Below are positions 55,003-64,000 of a stretch of DNA of 64,000 nucleotides, in pieces. The notes beneath the pieces were generated by a model, which was given only the letters and a program-made list of their open reading frames with translations, did no database searches and was not told where the DNA came from. The DNA comes from Pseudomonas chlororaphis subsp. piscium (GTDB taxonomy: Bacteria > Pseudomonadota > Gammaproteobacteria > Pseudomonadales > Pseudomonadaceae): NCBI RefSeq assembly GCF_003850345.1, contig NZ_CP027707.1, positions 1,922,001 through 1,986,000 on the forward strand. Reading direction: 5' to 3'. Every line of letters starts with the position of its first letter. Positions within the stretch are counted from its first letter, which is position 1. The position numbers and the translations under genes were made by a program.

Positions 55003-57317
55003 GCCAGTTGCCGAATGATTTTGCCTTGAGCAACCTCAGCCGCCGCGGTTTCCTCAAAGGCGTCGGTGCCACCGGTGCGCTGGTGCTGGCGGCCAGTTGG
55101 GGCTGGCAGGATGCCTTTGCCGAAGAGAAGAAGTTCGGTGCCGATGGCATGCCCAACGGTTGGGTCGACGACCCCAAGGTGTACGTGAGCATCGCCGCCG
55201 ATGGCAGCGTGACCGTGCTTTGCAACCGTTCGGAAATGGGCCAGGGCGTGCGTACCAGCCTGAGCATGGTGGTCGCCGACGAACTGGAGGCCGACTGGGC
55301 GCTGGTGACGGTCAAGCAGGCGCCGGGCGACGAGGCGCTTTTCGGTAACCAGGACACCGACGGCTCGCGCAGCATGCGCCATTGGTACGAGCCGATGCGA
55401 CGCTGCGGCGCGGCCGCCCGGACCATGCTCGAGCAGGCGGCGGCAGAGCAGTGGAAAGTCCCACTGGCCGAGTGCCGGGCCCAGTTGCATAAAGTGGTCC
55501 ACCAGCCGAGCGGCCGCGAACTGGGCTACGGTGCCCTGGCCGCCGCGGCGAGCGCCCTGGCGGTGCCGGCTCGCGATAGTCTGCGCCTGAAGCAGCCGAG
55601 CGAATTCCGTTACATCGGTAAGGAGGGTACCCGCGCCATCGACGGTGCGGACATCGTCAACGGTCAGGCGGTCTATGGTGCCGACGTGCATTTCGACGGC
55701 ATGCTCTTCGCTACCGTCGCGCGCCCACGGGTCTATGGCGGCAAGGTCAAATCCTTCGATGGCAGTGCGGCGCTGAAGGTCCCGGGCGTGATCAAGGTGG
55801 TGCAGATCGACAGCCGTCCGCTGCCTTCCGAGTTCCAGCCGCTGGGTGGCGTGGCGGTGATCGCCAGCAATACCTGGGCGGCGATCAAGGGTCGCGAGGC
55901 GCTGAAGATCGAATGGGACGATGGCGTCAACGCCGGCTACGACTCGATTGCCTACCGCAAGGAGCTGGAAGCCGCGGCGCTCAAGCCGGGCAAGGTGGTG
56001 CGCAGCACCGGCAACATCGATGAAGCCATGAGCAGCGCCGACAGCAGCCTGGAGGCCTCCTACTACCTGCCGCACCTGGCGCAGGCGCCGATGGAGCCAA
56101 TGGTCGCCGTGGCGCGCTTCAAGGATGGCCAGTGCGAAGCCTGGGCCCCGAGCCAGGCGCCACAGGTGACCCGCGAACGTATCGCCGAGCGCCTGGGCAT
56201 TCCCTTCGACAAGGTGACGGTCAACATCACCCTGCTCGGCGGTGGCTTCGGCCGTAAATCCAAGCCCGACTTCATCATCGAGGCGGCAATCCTTGCCAAG
56301 GAAGTGCCGGGCAAGGCGGTGCGGGTGCAATGGACCCGCGAAGACGACATTCACAACTCCTACTTCCACACCGTGTCGGCGGAATACCTCAAGGCCAGCC
56401 TGAACAAGGACGGCATGCCGTCCGGCTGGTTGCATCGCACCGTGGCGCCGAGCATCACTGCGCTGTTCGCTCCGGGCATGAACCATGAGGCCGCCTTTGA
56501 GCTGGGCATGGGCTTTACCAACCTGGCCTATGCGATTCCCAATGTGCGCCTGGAAAACCCCGAGGCCGCCGCGCATACCCGGGTTGGCTGGTATCGCTCG
56601 GTGTCGAACATCCCCCATGGTTTCGCCATCCAGAGCTTTGTCGACGAGCTGGCGCACAATGCGGGCCAGGACCCATTGAAGTACCAGCTCAAACTGCTGG
56701 GGCCGGATCGCCGGATCGATTCACGGACCCTGAGCGAAGAGTGGAACTACGGTGAGTCGCCGGAGCGTTACCCGATCGACACCGCTCGCATGCGCGGCGT
56801 GCTGGAGACGGCCGCCAAGGCCGCGGGCTGGGGGCGCAGCCTGCCCAAGGGCCGCGGCCTGGGGCTGGCGGTGCACTACAGCTTCGTCACCTACGTGGCG
56901 GCGGTGATCGAGGTCGAGGTCAAGGACGACGGCACCCTGATCGTGCACAAGGCCGATATCGCCGTGGACTGCGGTCCGCAGATCAATCCCGAGCGTATCC
57001 GCTCGCAGTTCGAGGGCGCCTGTGTGATGGGCCTGGGCAATGCGGTGGTGGGCGAGATCAGCTTCAAGGACGGCAAGGTCCAGCAGGACAACTTCCATAT
57101 GTATGAAGTGGCGCGCATGTCCCTGGCGCCGAAGGAAGTCGCCGTGCACCTGGTGACGCCGCCGGGCGATGTGCCGTTGGGCGGTGTCGGTGAGCCGGGC
57201 GTGCCGCCGATCGCGCCGGCCCTGTGCAATGCGATCTTTGCAGCCACCGGCAAGCGCATCCGCAACCTGCCAGTGCGTTACCAGCTGCAAGGCTGGCAAC
57301 AAGCGGGCAAGGCCTGA
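54999..57317 (+). CDS. Molybdopterin-binding subunit of a periplasmic molybdenum hydroxylase (isoquinoline 1-oxidoreductase beta/aldehyde oxidase-like)
   Basis: A 772-residue catalytic subunit with a Tat signal (SRRGFLKGVGATGALVLAAS, cleavage near AFA), so the complex is assembled in the cytoplasm and exported. Ald_Xan_dh and Moco-binding folds follow, with duplicated domain at about 200-330; LGGGFGRKSKPDFI and VGEPGVPPIAPALCNAI are conserved. The catalytic Glu near the C-terminus is in PLGGVGEPG. The substrate is an aldehyde or N-heterocycle and cannot be told from sequence. No cytochrome subunit gene is present, so the electron acceptor is unknown. GAAGGAGG precedes the ATG. Confidence 0.92.
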   Translation: MSQLPNDFALSNLSRRGFLKGVGATGALVLAASWGWQDAFAEEKKFGADGMPNGWVDDPKVYVSIAADGSVTVLCNRSEMGQGVRTSLSMVVADELEADWALVTVKQAPGDEALFGNQDTDGSRSMRHWYEPMRRCGAAARTMLEQAAAEQWKVPLAECRAQLHKVVHQPSGRELGYGALAAAASALAVPARDSLRLKQPSEFRYIGKEGTRAIDGADIVNGQAVYGADVHFDGMLFATVARPRVYGGKVKSFDGSAALKVPGVIKVVQIDSRPLPSEFQPLGGVAVIASNTWAAIKGREALKIEWDDGVNAGYDSIAYRKELEAAALKPGKVVRSTGNIDEAMSSADSSLEASYYLPHLAQAPMEPMVAVARFKDGQCEAWAPSQAPQVTRERIAERLGIPFDKVTVNITLLGGGFGRKSKPDFIIEAAILAKEVPGKAVRVQWTREDDIHNSYFHTVSAEYLKASLNKDGMPSGWLHRTVAPSITALFAPGMNHEAAFELGMGFTNLAYAIPNVRLENPEAAAHTRVGWYRSVSNIPHGFAIQSFVDELAHNAGQDPLKYQLKLLGPDRRIDSRTLSEEWNYGESPERYPIDTARMRGVLETAAKAAGWGRSLPKGRGLGLAVHYSFVTYVAAVIEVEVKDDGTLIVHKADIAVDCGPQINPERIRSQFEGACVMGLGNAVVGEISFKDGKVQQDNFHMYEVARMSLAPKEVAVHLVTPPGDVPLGGVGEPGVPPIAPALCNAIFAATGKRIRNLPVRYQLQGWQQAGKA

Positions 57318-58312
57318 TGGACAGCGTCGACCTGAATGTCCTGCGCAGCGTGCTCGAATGGCGCCGCGCGGGGCAGGGCGTGACCTTGTACAGCGTGGTC
57401 CAGACCTGGGGCAGCGCGCCACGGCCGCCAGGGGCCATGCTGGCCTTGCGCGAAGACGGCATGGTGATCGGCTCGGTCTCGGGCGGTTGTATCGAGGACG
57501 ACCTGATCGCCCGTCTGCACGATGGCCGCCTGCCTCAGGACGGGCCGCCGGTGCAGTGGGTGACCTATGGCGTGACCCGTGAGGAGGCCGCGCGTTTTGG
57601 CCTGCCTTGCGGCGGCACCCTGCGCCTGACCGAAGAGCGGGTTGGCGATCCGGCCTGGGTCGCCGAGCTGCTGGCCCGTTGCGAGGCCCATGAGATTGTC
57701 GCCCGGGAATTGAACCTGGGCAGCGGCGAAGTGCTGCTGAAACCGGCCAGCAAGACCGACGTGCTGAGCTTCGATGAGACGACCCTGCGGGCGATCTATG
57801 GCCCGCGCTGGCGGTTGTTGCTGATCGGCGCCGGGCAGTTGTCGCGGTATGTGGCGGAAATGGCGCGGCTGCTGGATTTCGAAGTGCTGATCTGCGATCC
57901 GCGCAAGGAGTTCGTGTACGGCTGGGAAGAGCAGCACGGGCGTTTTGTGCCGGGGATGCCGGACGATGCGGTGCTGAGCATAGAGACCGACGAGCGCACC
58001 GCTATTGTCGCGCTGACCCATGATCCCAGGCTGGATGACATGGCGCTGTTGACCGCACTCAATTCCCGGGCGTTTTACGTCGGGGCGCTGGGCTCTCGGG
58101 TCAACAGTCAGAAACGTCGGGAGAATCTGGCCCAGCTGGGGCTGGAGCCGCAGGCCATCGAGCGCCTGCACGGGCCCATCGGCCTGCATATCGGCAGCCA
58201 TACGCCAGCGGAAATTGCCTTGTCGGTGATGTCGGAGATCGTCGCCATCAAGAACGGCATCGACCTGCTGCAGAAAAAGCCGTCTCAAGTCACTGCGCAG
58301 GTGAGCGCTTGA
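57317..58312 (+). CDS. XdhC/CoxI-family maturation protein
   Basis: A 331-residue protein with an N-terminal XdhC/CoxI domain (VVQTWGSAPRPPGAMLAL, GGCIEDDLI, CGGTLRL) and a C-terminal Rossmann-type domain (LLLIGAGQLSRYVAEMARLL; YVGALGSRVNSQKRRENL). XdhC proteins protect and insert the sulfurated molybdenum cofactor into the large subunit. Starts on the last base of the large subunit stop (TGATG). Its stop overlaps the TTG start of the next gene. Confidence 0.93.
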   Translation: MDSVDLNVLRSVLEWRRAGQGVTLYSVVQTWGSAPRPPGAMLALREDGMVIGSVSGGCIEDDLIARLHDGRLPQDGPPVQWVTYGVTREEAARFGLPCGGTLRLTEERVGDPAWVAELLARCEAHEIVARELNLGSGEVLLKPASKTDVLSFDETTLRAIYGPRWRLLLIGAGQLSRYVAEMARLLDFEVLICDPRKEFVYGWEEQHGRFVPGMPDDAVLSIETDERTAIVALTHDPRLDDMALLTALNSRAFYVGALGSRVNSQKRRENLAQLGLEPQAIERLHGPIGLHIGSHTPAEIALSVMSEIVAIKNGIDLLQKKPSQVTAQVSA

Positions 58313-58902
58313 GTCAGTCGCTGTGCGTGGTGGTCTTGGCCGCAGGGCAGGGCAGTCGTTATCGGCAGGCGGCTGGGGCCGAGCAGGACAAGTTGCTGGC
58401 TCCATGCCAGGGGCGAGACGCCGTGGTCAGGCCGGTAATCGAACAGGTCTTGAAGAACTTGCCCGCGCTGTTGGCCCGAAGAGTCCTGGTGGCAACACCG
58501 GATCGCCCTGAAGTGATTGCCCTGGCTGAAGCCTATGGTTGCCAAGTGGTGCTTCTGGACTCGCCGGGCATGGGCGACAGCCTCGCGACCGCTGTCGGGG
58601 CCTGTGCCGATGCCAGTGGCTGGCTGGTGGTGCTCGGGGATATGCCCTTTATCCTGCCGTCGAGTATCGAGAGTGTGGCGCGGGGGTTGGGCGAGCAGAT
58701 GATCCGGGTACCTGTGCATGACGGTGCCTATGGTCATCCGGTGGCTTTTGGCGCGGCCTTTGGGCAGGCGTTGCAGGGCCTGTCCGGGGATCGAGGAGCC
58801 AGGCCGCTGTTTGCCGCGGGGCAGGTTGTCGAGGTGCCGCTGGCGGATGCGGGCGTGTTGTGGGATGTGGATATGCCGCAGGCGTTGGTTTTTACCGGTT
58901 GA
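58309..58902 (+). CDS. MobA/MocA-like nucleotidyltransferase
   Basis: A 197-residue NTP transferase (VVVLAAGQGSRYRQAAG nucleotide-binding loop; VLGDMPFILPSSI). The MocA group makes molybdopterin cytosine dinucleotide, the cofactor form used by such hydroxylases, so it probably equips the oxidase of this cassette. Starts with TTG at 58309 in overlap with the XdhC gene (TTGA); the usual ATG is missing. Ends before a strong terminator. Confidence 0.9.
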   Translation: MSQSLCVVVLAAGQGSRYRQAAGAEQDKLLAPCQGRDAVVRPVIEQVLKNLPALLARRVLVATPDRPEVIALAEAYGCQVVLLDSPGMGDSLATAVGACADASGWLVVLGDMPFILPSSIESVARGLGEQMIRVPVHDGAYGHPVAFGAAFGQALQGLSGDRGARPLFAAGQVVEVPLADAGVLWDVDMPQALVFTG

Positions 58903-58955
58903 GATCGCTGTGCTCGTTCTTGCAGCGAACATGATGATCGAAGAATCGCAGGCAT

Positions 58956-58993
58956 AAAAAAGCCCCGCCTGGGTGACTAGGCGGGGCTTTTTA
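58956..58993. terminator. Bidirectional terminator between the MocA-like gene and rne
   Basis: AAAAGCCCCGCCT ... AGGCGGGGCTTTT, 13-bp perfect stem with an 8-nt loop, A-run on one side and T-run on the other. Confidence 0.95.
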
Positions 58994-59005
58994 TCGGGCT
59001 AGGAA

Positions 59006-62000
59006 TCAGACGAGAGGTTTAGGCTCGTGCTCTTCTTCCAGGGCCTTGGGCTTGTGCTCTACCACTTCTTCGACGGAGCGCGGGGCTTCGTCGGCGGCAG
59101 GGGCAGGTTGCTCGATGGCTGGCTCGGCAGCAGGAGCTGCCTCGACCACCTCGGCAACCACCGGCGCAGGCTCGGCAGCCACTACGGCTTCTACCGGAGC
59201 TTCAGCGGCGGCAGCGGCAGCCAGTTCGGCTTCCTTCTGCAGACGCTCGGCTTCGCGCTTGCGACGACGCACTTCACGCGGGTCGTTTGGCGCGCGACCG
59301 GTGCTGGTCAGGGCGCTGACCGGTACGGCCTCGACAGCTGGCGCAGCCACTTCGGCGGCAGGTGCTTCAACTGGTGCTGCCGGTGCGGCAACCACAGGCT
59401 CGGCGGCTACAGTTTCAGCAGCTACGGGTTCAACAGCTACAGGTTCAGCAGCCACGACTGCTTCAGCCACAACTTCTGCGACTGGTGCAGGCGCTTCGGC
59501 AACGATCGCCTCGGCGGCGCGCTCGAAGGCACGAGGTGCTTCCTGAGCTGGCTCTGCTGCTGGTGCTTCAGCGACTGGTGCTTCGACCACAGGCTCGGCA
59601 ACTACTGCAGGTTGTTCTGCAACAACTGCAGGTTCCGCGGCCTGTTCTTCGCGCTGTTCTTCACTGGCCTGGGCGACTTCAACAGCAGGTGCTGCTGGGA
59701 TCTCTACCGCAGTGGTGGCCTCGACTACCGGTGCTTCGACGGTCGGTGCGGCTTCCTGGGTAGCGGCGGTCGCACGTTCGGCCTGCTCGTGAGCCTGGGC
59801 TTCGGCCGGGGCGCTGATCAGGGTGCTGGCAACGGCGGCGGTGACCGCCAGGCCTGCGGCCAGATCGGCGCTGCTTGGCTCTTCGCTGTTTTCTTCCGAA
59901 CCTTCGATCACATTGCCGTTGGCGTCACGCTGGCGCTCACGACGGTTGCTGCGACGACGCTGGCCACGGGAGCGGCGGCGTGGACGATCGCCCTCGGCGT
60001 TCTCCTGACCCTCTTCCTGCAGTTGTTCTTCGTTCGGCAGCAGCTCTTCTTCAGCTACGGCAGCGGCCTGTTCGGCACGAGGTTGGCGCTCTTCACGCGG
60101 TGGGCGAGGTTGACGCTCTTCGCGTGGCTGGCGAGCCGGGCGCTCTTCAGCGGTAGCGGCAGGAGCGGCGTCCAGCGGTTCGCGCAGTTCACGCACACGC
60201 TCTTCACGCTCGCCACGTGGCTTGCGGTCTTCGCGTAGTGGGCGTGGTTGACGCTCTTCCCGTGGCGGACGCGGCGCGCGCTCTTCGCGAGCGGTGGCCT
60301 GGACTTCCTCGCGAGCCTCGCGGACTTCACGTGGCTGACGCTCTTCGCGGGCTTCGCGCGGTGCGCGCTCTTCACGAGGGGCGCGTTCTTCGCGTGGCTT
60401 GCGCTCTTCGTCGCGGCGACCGTTACGGTTGCGGCTCTGCTGACGACCGTTGCGGCGTTCTTCGTTGCGCGCAGGACGCTCGGTGGCCGGTTTTTCAACC
60501 ACGACCGGAGCGGCTGGCTCTTCCTTGGTGGCGAACAGGCTGACCAGGGACTTCACCAGGCCCTTGAACAGGCTTGGCTCGGCAACGGCGGCCGGAGCGG
60601 CAACAGGAGCAGCGGCAACTTCGGTTGGAACCGGTGCGTTGGCGCGGGCTGGAGCGGTCTTGACGGCGGCTTCCTGGCGAACCAGGGTGCGGGTCGCGGC
60701 GGCTGGCTGGACTTCTTCGGCTTCGGCAGCGGCAGCGGCGATTTCGTAGCTGGACTGGCTGATGCTGGCTTCCGGGCTGTCATCGCGCAGACGCTGGACT
60801 TCGAAGTGCGGCGTTTCGAGATGGTCGTTCGGCAGAATGACGATACGAGCACGGGTGCGCAGTTCGATCTTGGTGATCGAGTTGCGTTTTTCGTTGAGCA
60901 GGAAGGCCGCGACTGGAATCGGCACTTGGGCGCGAACTTCGGCAGTGCGGTCTTTCAGGGCTTCTTCTTCGATCAGGCGCAGGATCGCCAGCGACAGCGA
61001 TTCGACGTCGCGGATGATGCCGGTGCCGTTGCAGCGAGGGCAGACGATGCCGCTGCTTTCGCCGAGGGATGGACGCAGGCGCTGACGGGACATTTCCAGC
61101 AGGCCGAAGCGCGAGATGCGACCGACCTGGACGCGTGCGCGGTCAGCTTCCAGGCATTCGCGGACTTTCTCTTCCACGGCACGCTGGTTCTTGGCCGGGG
61201 TCATGTCGATGAAGTCGATGACGATCAGGCCGCCGATGTCACGCAGGCGCAGCTGGCGAGCGATTTCTTCCGCTGCTTCCAGGTTGGTCTGCAGGGCGGT
61301 TTCTTCGATGTCGCTGCCTTTGGTGGCGCGGGCCGAGTTGATGTCGATGGACACCAGGGCTTCGGTTGGGTCGATGACGATGGAGCCGCCGGAAGGCAGT
61401 TCGACGACGCGCTGGAAGGCGGTTTCGATCTGGCTTTCGATCTGGAAACGGTTGAACAGCGGAACGCTGTCTTCGTACAGCTTGATCTTGCTGGCGTACT
61501 GCGGCATCACCTGGCGGATGAAGGTCAGGGCTTCGTCCTGGGCTTCAACGCTGTCGATCAGCACTTCGCCGATGTCCTGGCGCAGGTAGTCGCGGATGGC
61601 GCGGATGATCACGTTGCTTTCCTGGTAGATCAGGAAAGGCGCTGCGCGGTCCAGCGAGGCTTCTTTGATGGCGGTCCAGAGTTGCAGCAGGTAGTCGAGG
61701 TCCCACTGCATTTCTTCGCTGCTGCGGCCCAGGCCGGCAGTGCGCACGATCAGGCCCATGTCGGCAGGGGCTACCAGGCCGTTCAGGGCTTCGCGCAGTT
61801 CGTTGCGCTCTTCGCCTTCGATGCGACGGGAGATGCCGCCGGCACGCGGGTTGTTCGGCATCAGCACCAGGTAACGGCCGGCCAGGCTGATGAAGGTGGT
61901 CAGGGCGGCGCCCTTGTTGCCACGTTCTTCTTTTTCGACCTGAACGATGACTTCCTGGCCTTCGCTCAGGACGTCCTTGATATTGACGCGACCTTCGGGG

Positions 62001-62242
62001 GCTTTCTTGAAGTATTCGCGGGAGATTTCTTTGAGGGGCAGGAAGCCGTGGCGCTCAGAGCCGAAATCGACAAAGGCAGCCTCGAGGCTTGGTTCGATGC
62101 GAGTGATACGGCCTTTATAGATGTTGGCCTTCTTCTGCTCGCGTGCACCGGATTCGATGTCCAGGTCGTAGAGGCGTTGGCCATCTACCAGTGCAACACG
62201 CAACTCTTCGGGTTGAGTTGCGTTAATCAGCATTCTTTTCAT
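59006..62242 (-). CDS. rne: Ribonuclease E
   Basis: A 1078-residue endoribonuclease, the core of the RNA degradosome, attached to the inner membrane. Catalytic N-half: S1 domain (about 36-118; [20 protein letters not shown]), 5'-sensor, DNase I-like domain with the magnesium aspartates in VSIDINSAR and IVIDFIDM, and the zinc link CPRCNGTG. The C-half is unstructured: an Arg/Pro/Glu-rich block of EERxPR repeats at about 620-760 (RNA-binding arginine-rich region), then a long Ala/Val/Glu/Pro low-complexity tail. Start set at [10 protein letters not shown]; 16 codons upstream are open but not conserved. A long leader and divergent rluC are typical. Confidence 0.97.
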   Translation of the reverse strand: MKRMLINATQPEELRVALVDGQRLYDLDIESGAREQKKANIYKGRITRIEPSLEAAFVDFGSERHGFLPLKEISREYFKKAPEGRVNIKDVLSEGQEVIVQVEKEERGNKGAALTTFISLAGRYLVLMPNNPRAGGISRRIEGEERNELREALNGLVAPADMGLIVRTAGLGRSSEEMQWDLDYLLQLWTAIKEASLDRAAPFLIYQESNVIIRAIRDYLRQDIGEVLIDSVEAQDEALTFIRQVMPQYASKIKLYEDSVPLFNRFQIESQIETAFQRVVELPSGGSIVIDPTEALVSIDINSARATKGSDIEETALQTNLEAAEEIARQLRLRDIGGLIVIDFIDMTPAKNQRAVEEKVRECLEADRARVQVGRISRFGLLEMSRQRLRPSLGESSGIVCPRCNGTGIIRDVESLSLAILRLIEEEALKDRTAEVRAQVPIPVAAFLLNEKRNSITKIELRTRARIVILPNDHLETPHFEVQRLRDDSPEASISQSSYEIAAAAAEAEEVQPAAATRTLVRQEAAVKTAPARANAPVPTEVAAAPVAAPAAVAEPSLFKGLVKSLVSLFATKEEPAAPVVVEKPATERPARNEERRNGRQQSRNRNGRRDEERKPREERAPREERAPREAREERQPREVREAREEVQATAREERAPRPPREERQPRPLREDRKPRGEREERVRELREPLDAAPAATAEERPARQPREERQPRPPREERQPRAEQAAAVAEEELLPNEEQLQEEGQENAEGDRPRRRSRGQRRRSNRRERQRDANGNVIEGSEENSEEPSSADLAAGLAVTAAVASTLISAPAEAQAHEQAERATAATQEAAPTVEAPVVEATTAVEIPAAPAVEVAQASEEQREEQAAEPAVVAEQPAVVAEPVVEAPVAEAPAAEPAQEAPRAFERAAEAIVAEAPAPVAEVVAEAVVAAEPVAVEPVAAETVAAEPVVAAPAAPVEAPAAEVAAPAVEAVPVSALTSTGRAPNDPREVRRRKREAERLQKEAELAAAAAAEAPVEAVVAAEPAPVVAEVVEAAPAAEPAIEQPAPAADEAPRSVEEVVEHKPKALEEEHEPKPLV

Positions 62243-62958
62243 GTAGTACCGTCGGTTTCCGGGCTGCCGGAAACGGCGTTCGGCACACACGACTTCTCAC
62301 GGTCGGTGTCAGGTGCGTCAGGAGCGGTTGGCCGCTCCAGTGTCTAGCGAGACTCGACCAGTTGGGACGAACTCGCGACTCACGCGTCCTGCTTGCTGGG
62401 GTGACAAAAGGCACCTCTTAAGCAAAAGCTCAATCAGGAGGAGGAATCAACCGGCGACTGTGGACGAGATGAAGCGTCTTGATAAAGCCTAATGCTACAC
62501 AGTCCGACGGTTGTGCATCTCCACCCTACACGTATCCCTGATAATTCGGGTGCTGCCGCGCGCAGAATCCGCAGCGGGTTGGCATTTACCGTGAGCTCCG
62601 AAAGGGGAGCTCACGCATCATGGCTAATTTAGGCGGTGTTTCCGAAGCGCTCGCTCGGGTTCGTTCGTAGCTGACTGCACTTTGTGAACTGGCCGTGAAT
62701 ATTTGCTCGAAAGGCGAGTGGGAACTCTGCTTTTCGGCGTGCTTCAGGCCTCATGTCACCTGCGCTTGTTACAACTGCAAAACTCCACCGTTCGTAGCGA
62801 AAGCCCCGTAGGATGGCCTCGCATCCTGGTGAATTGCGTTGGTCAGGGCCGGCTGTTGGCCGTTGGTCCGCTGTCCAGGCCGCTTTTGGCGGCGTTCGCG
62901 ACTATAGCAGTAATCATTAAGTGCTTCAATTCCATAAAAAATTGTTATCATTTGCGCC
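62243..62958. other. Divergent rne / rluC intergenic region
   Basis: 716 bp with no gene. Most of it would be the rne 5' untranslated region, which in E. coli is about 360 nt and mediates autoregulation by RNase E. A perfect 9-bp stem-loop lies in it (separate entry). The rluC end is A/T-rich with a TATCAT that could be a -10. No terminator or protein-coding stretch was recognised. Confidence 0.6.
62591..62614 (-). promoter_or_regulatory. Perfect stem-loop in the probable rne leader
   Basis: GTGAGCTCC-GAAAGG-GGAGCTCAC (plus-strand reading), 9-bp stem with a 6-nt loop, about 350 nt upstream of the rne ATG. It could be part of the structured leader that RNase E recognises for feedback, or a leader end; function not known. 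Confidence 0.35.
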
Positions 62959-63915
62959 ATGACGACTACTGCCCCCTCGACCCCAGGCGTTCAACTGCTT
63001 GAGGTCTCGCCGGAATATGCCGGCCAACGAATCGACAATTTCCTCCTCGCTCGGCTCAAAGGCGTGCCCAAGACCTTGATTTACCGCATTTTGCGCAAAG
63101 GCGAAGTGCGAGTGAACAAGGGCCGGATCAAGCCCGAATACAAGCTGCAGGCGGGCGATATCGTGCGCGTGCCGCCGGTGCGTGTGCCGGAGCGTGACGA
63201 ACCTGTGCCGGTGGCGCAGGGGCTGTTGCAGCGCCTGGAGGCTTCGATTGTCTATGAAGACAAAGCCCTGATCGTGATCAACAAGCCCGCTGGCATTGCC
63301 GTGCATGGCGGCAGTGGTCTGAATTTCGGGGTGATTGAAGCCTTTCGTCAGTTGCGCCCGGACGCCAAGGAGCTGGAGCTGGTTCACCGTCTCGACCGCG
63401 ATACTTCCGGCCTGCTGATGATCGCCAAGAAGCGCAGCATGCTGCGCCATCTACATGAAGCCTTGCGCGGCGATGGTGTCGACAAGCGCTACATGGCGTT
63501 GGTGCGCGGCAACTGGGCGACCTCGATCAAGCAGGTCCGCGCGCCGTTGCTCAAGAGCAACCTGCGTTCCGGCGAGCGCATGGTCGAAGTGAACGAAGAG
63601 GGCAAGGAGGCCTTGACCGTATTCAAGGTGCTGCGCCGTTTCGGTGACTTCGCCACCATGGTCGAAGCCAAGCCGGTGACCGGTCGTACCCACCAGATTC
63701 GTGTGCATACCTTGCATGCCGGGCATTGCATTGCTGGCGACAGCAAGTACGGCGATGACGATTTCACCAAGGAAATTCGTGACCTGGGCGGTAAGCGTCT
63801 GTTTCTGCATGCCTACATGCTGACCGTGCCGCTGCCCGATGGTGGCGAGCTGAAATTGCAGGCGCCGGTGGATGAAATGTGGGCCAAGACTGTGGAGCGC
63901 CTGAGTGCACCCTGA
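62959..63915 (+). CDS. rluC: 23S rRNA pseudouridine synthase RluC
   Basis: A 318-residue enzyme with an N-terminal S4-like RNA-binding domain ([20 protein letters not shown]) and the RluA-family catalytic core with Asp in [18 protein letters not shown] and GRTHQIRVH. RluC modifies U955, U2504 and U2580 (E. coli numbering) of 23S rRNA. There is no Shine-Dalgarno before the ATG, only TTATCATTTGCGCC; translation may be from a short or leaderless mRNA. Divergent from rne, as in E. coli and P. aeruginosa. It overlaps the HAD gene by 11 bp. Confidence 0.96.
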   Translation: MTTTAPSTPGVQLLEVSPEYAGQRIDNFLLARLKGVPKTLIYRILRKGEVRVNKGRIKPEYKLQAGDIVRVPPVRVPERDEPVPVAQGLLQRLEASIVYEDKALIVINKPAGIAVHGGSGLNFGVIEAFRQLRPDAKELELVHRLDRDTSGLLMIAKKRSMLRHLHEALRGDGVDKRYMALVRGNWATSIKQVRAPLLKSNLRSGERMVEVNEEGKEALTVFKVLRRFGDFATMVEAKPVTGRTHQIRVHTLHAGHCIAGDSKYGDDDFTKEIRDLGGKRLFLHAYMLTVPLPDGGELKLQAPVDEMWAKTVERLSAP

Positions 63916-64000
63916 TTACAAGCTGCTGATCTTCGACTGGGACGGCACCCTGGCCGACTCCATTGGTCGGATAGTCGAGGCCATGCATGTGGCCTCCGAT
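63905..64000 (+). CDS. HAD-superfamily phosphatase (Gph/YjgS-like), 5' part
   Basis: Thirty-two codons are visible before the window ends. GTG start, overlapping rluC by 11 bp; the N-terminus carries the HAD motif I ([12 protein letters not shown]) with the nucleophilic Asp. Paired with rluC in the same order in other Pseudomonas (recalled). Activity is probably on a small phosphate ester. Confidence 0.85.
   Translation, partial: MHPDYKLLIFDWDGTLADSIGRIVEAMHVASD

Noticed and set aside
59027..62347. Long rightward open frames antisense to rne
   Set aside because: They arise from the biased codon use of the repetitive rne C-terminal half and the GC-rich third positions; the translations are low-complexity with no recognisable domain.

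Overview
The window is a GC-rich chromosomal segment of a Pseudomonas species, most likely from the P. fluorescens / protegens / chlororaphis group. Evidence: a fabA-fabB pair of the gammaproteobacterial anaerobic unsaturated fatty acid pathway; gene order that, from memory, matches several blocks of P. aeruginosa PAO1 (about PA1608-PA1624, the pyrF region, PA2811-PA2817 and PA2974-PA2985); two copies of the Pseudomonas-type REP element with GAGGCTTGCCCGCG cores; and GpsA, FabA, Rne and RluC proteins of pseudomonad type. These assignments rest on reading the sequence and on recall; no database search was run.

Layout. 1-8001: the end of a chemoreceptor gene, then leftward fabA-fabB, a hybrid sensor kinase, an orphan ABC-type periplasmic binding protein and a TonB-dependent receptor. 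8196-16848: a rightward housekeeping block (gpsA, a DUF4389 membrane protein, sixA, an acyl-CoA synthetase, a hotdog thioesterase, two alpha/beta hydrolases, a GST, a DUF4892 protein, a YdiK-type permease). 16895-19668: leftward EF-hand protein and an OmpR/EnvZ-type two-component system. 19984-25806: pyrF, an NADP-dependent oxidoreductase, an SDR, a full chemoreceptor and a membrane-anchored protein of unknown role. 26172-26584: two tandem tRNA-Glu/tRNA-Gly units behind one strong promoter and closed by a terminator. 26864-36993: accessory region with a SotB-type exporter, an FHA-like two-partner-secretion exoprotein without a partner transporter, a divergent BvgS-like kinase and a formamidase-like hydrolase. 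37070-40283: LysE exporter, 2-oxoglutarate/Fe(II) oxygenase and AlaX-type tRNA-editing protein, divergent from a LysR regulator. 40360-47276: PA2817-type protein, fadE, transglutaminase-like protein, GST, ABC-2 exporter and DUF2062 protein. 47424-54278: comEC, exbB/exbD-like pair, lpxK, trm112-like gene, kdsB, LMW phosphatase and murB. 54532-58902: a molybdenum hydroxylase cassette (2Fe-2S subunit, Tat-exported Moco subunit, XdhC, MobA-like). 59006-64000: rne leftward, rluC and the start of a HAD phosphatase gene rightward.

How genes work together. lpxK and kdsB (lipid A and Kdo) and murB (peptidoglycan) form an envelope cluster with very short or overlapping junctions. The molybdenum cassette sits between murB and rne, which I recall as adjacent in P. 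aeruginosa, so it looks like an insertion. The accessory parts most worth following are (i) the AlaX / 2OG-oxygenase / LysE / LysR group, which reads as making or handling a modified amino acid, exporting it and protecting tRNA charging; (ii) the FHA-like exoprotein next to a BvgS-like kinase, with a candidate Rsm hairpin in the exoprotein leader; and (iii) the TonB receptor, orphan binding protein and hybrid kinase group, which reads as a sensing cassette. No prophage, transposase, integrase or CRISPR array was found.
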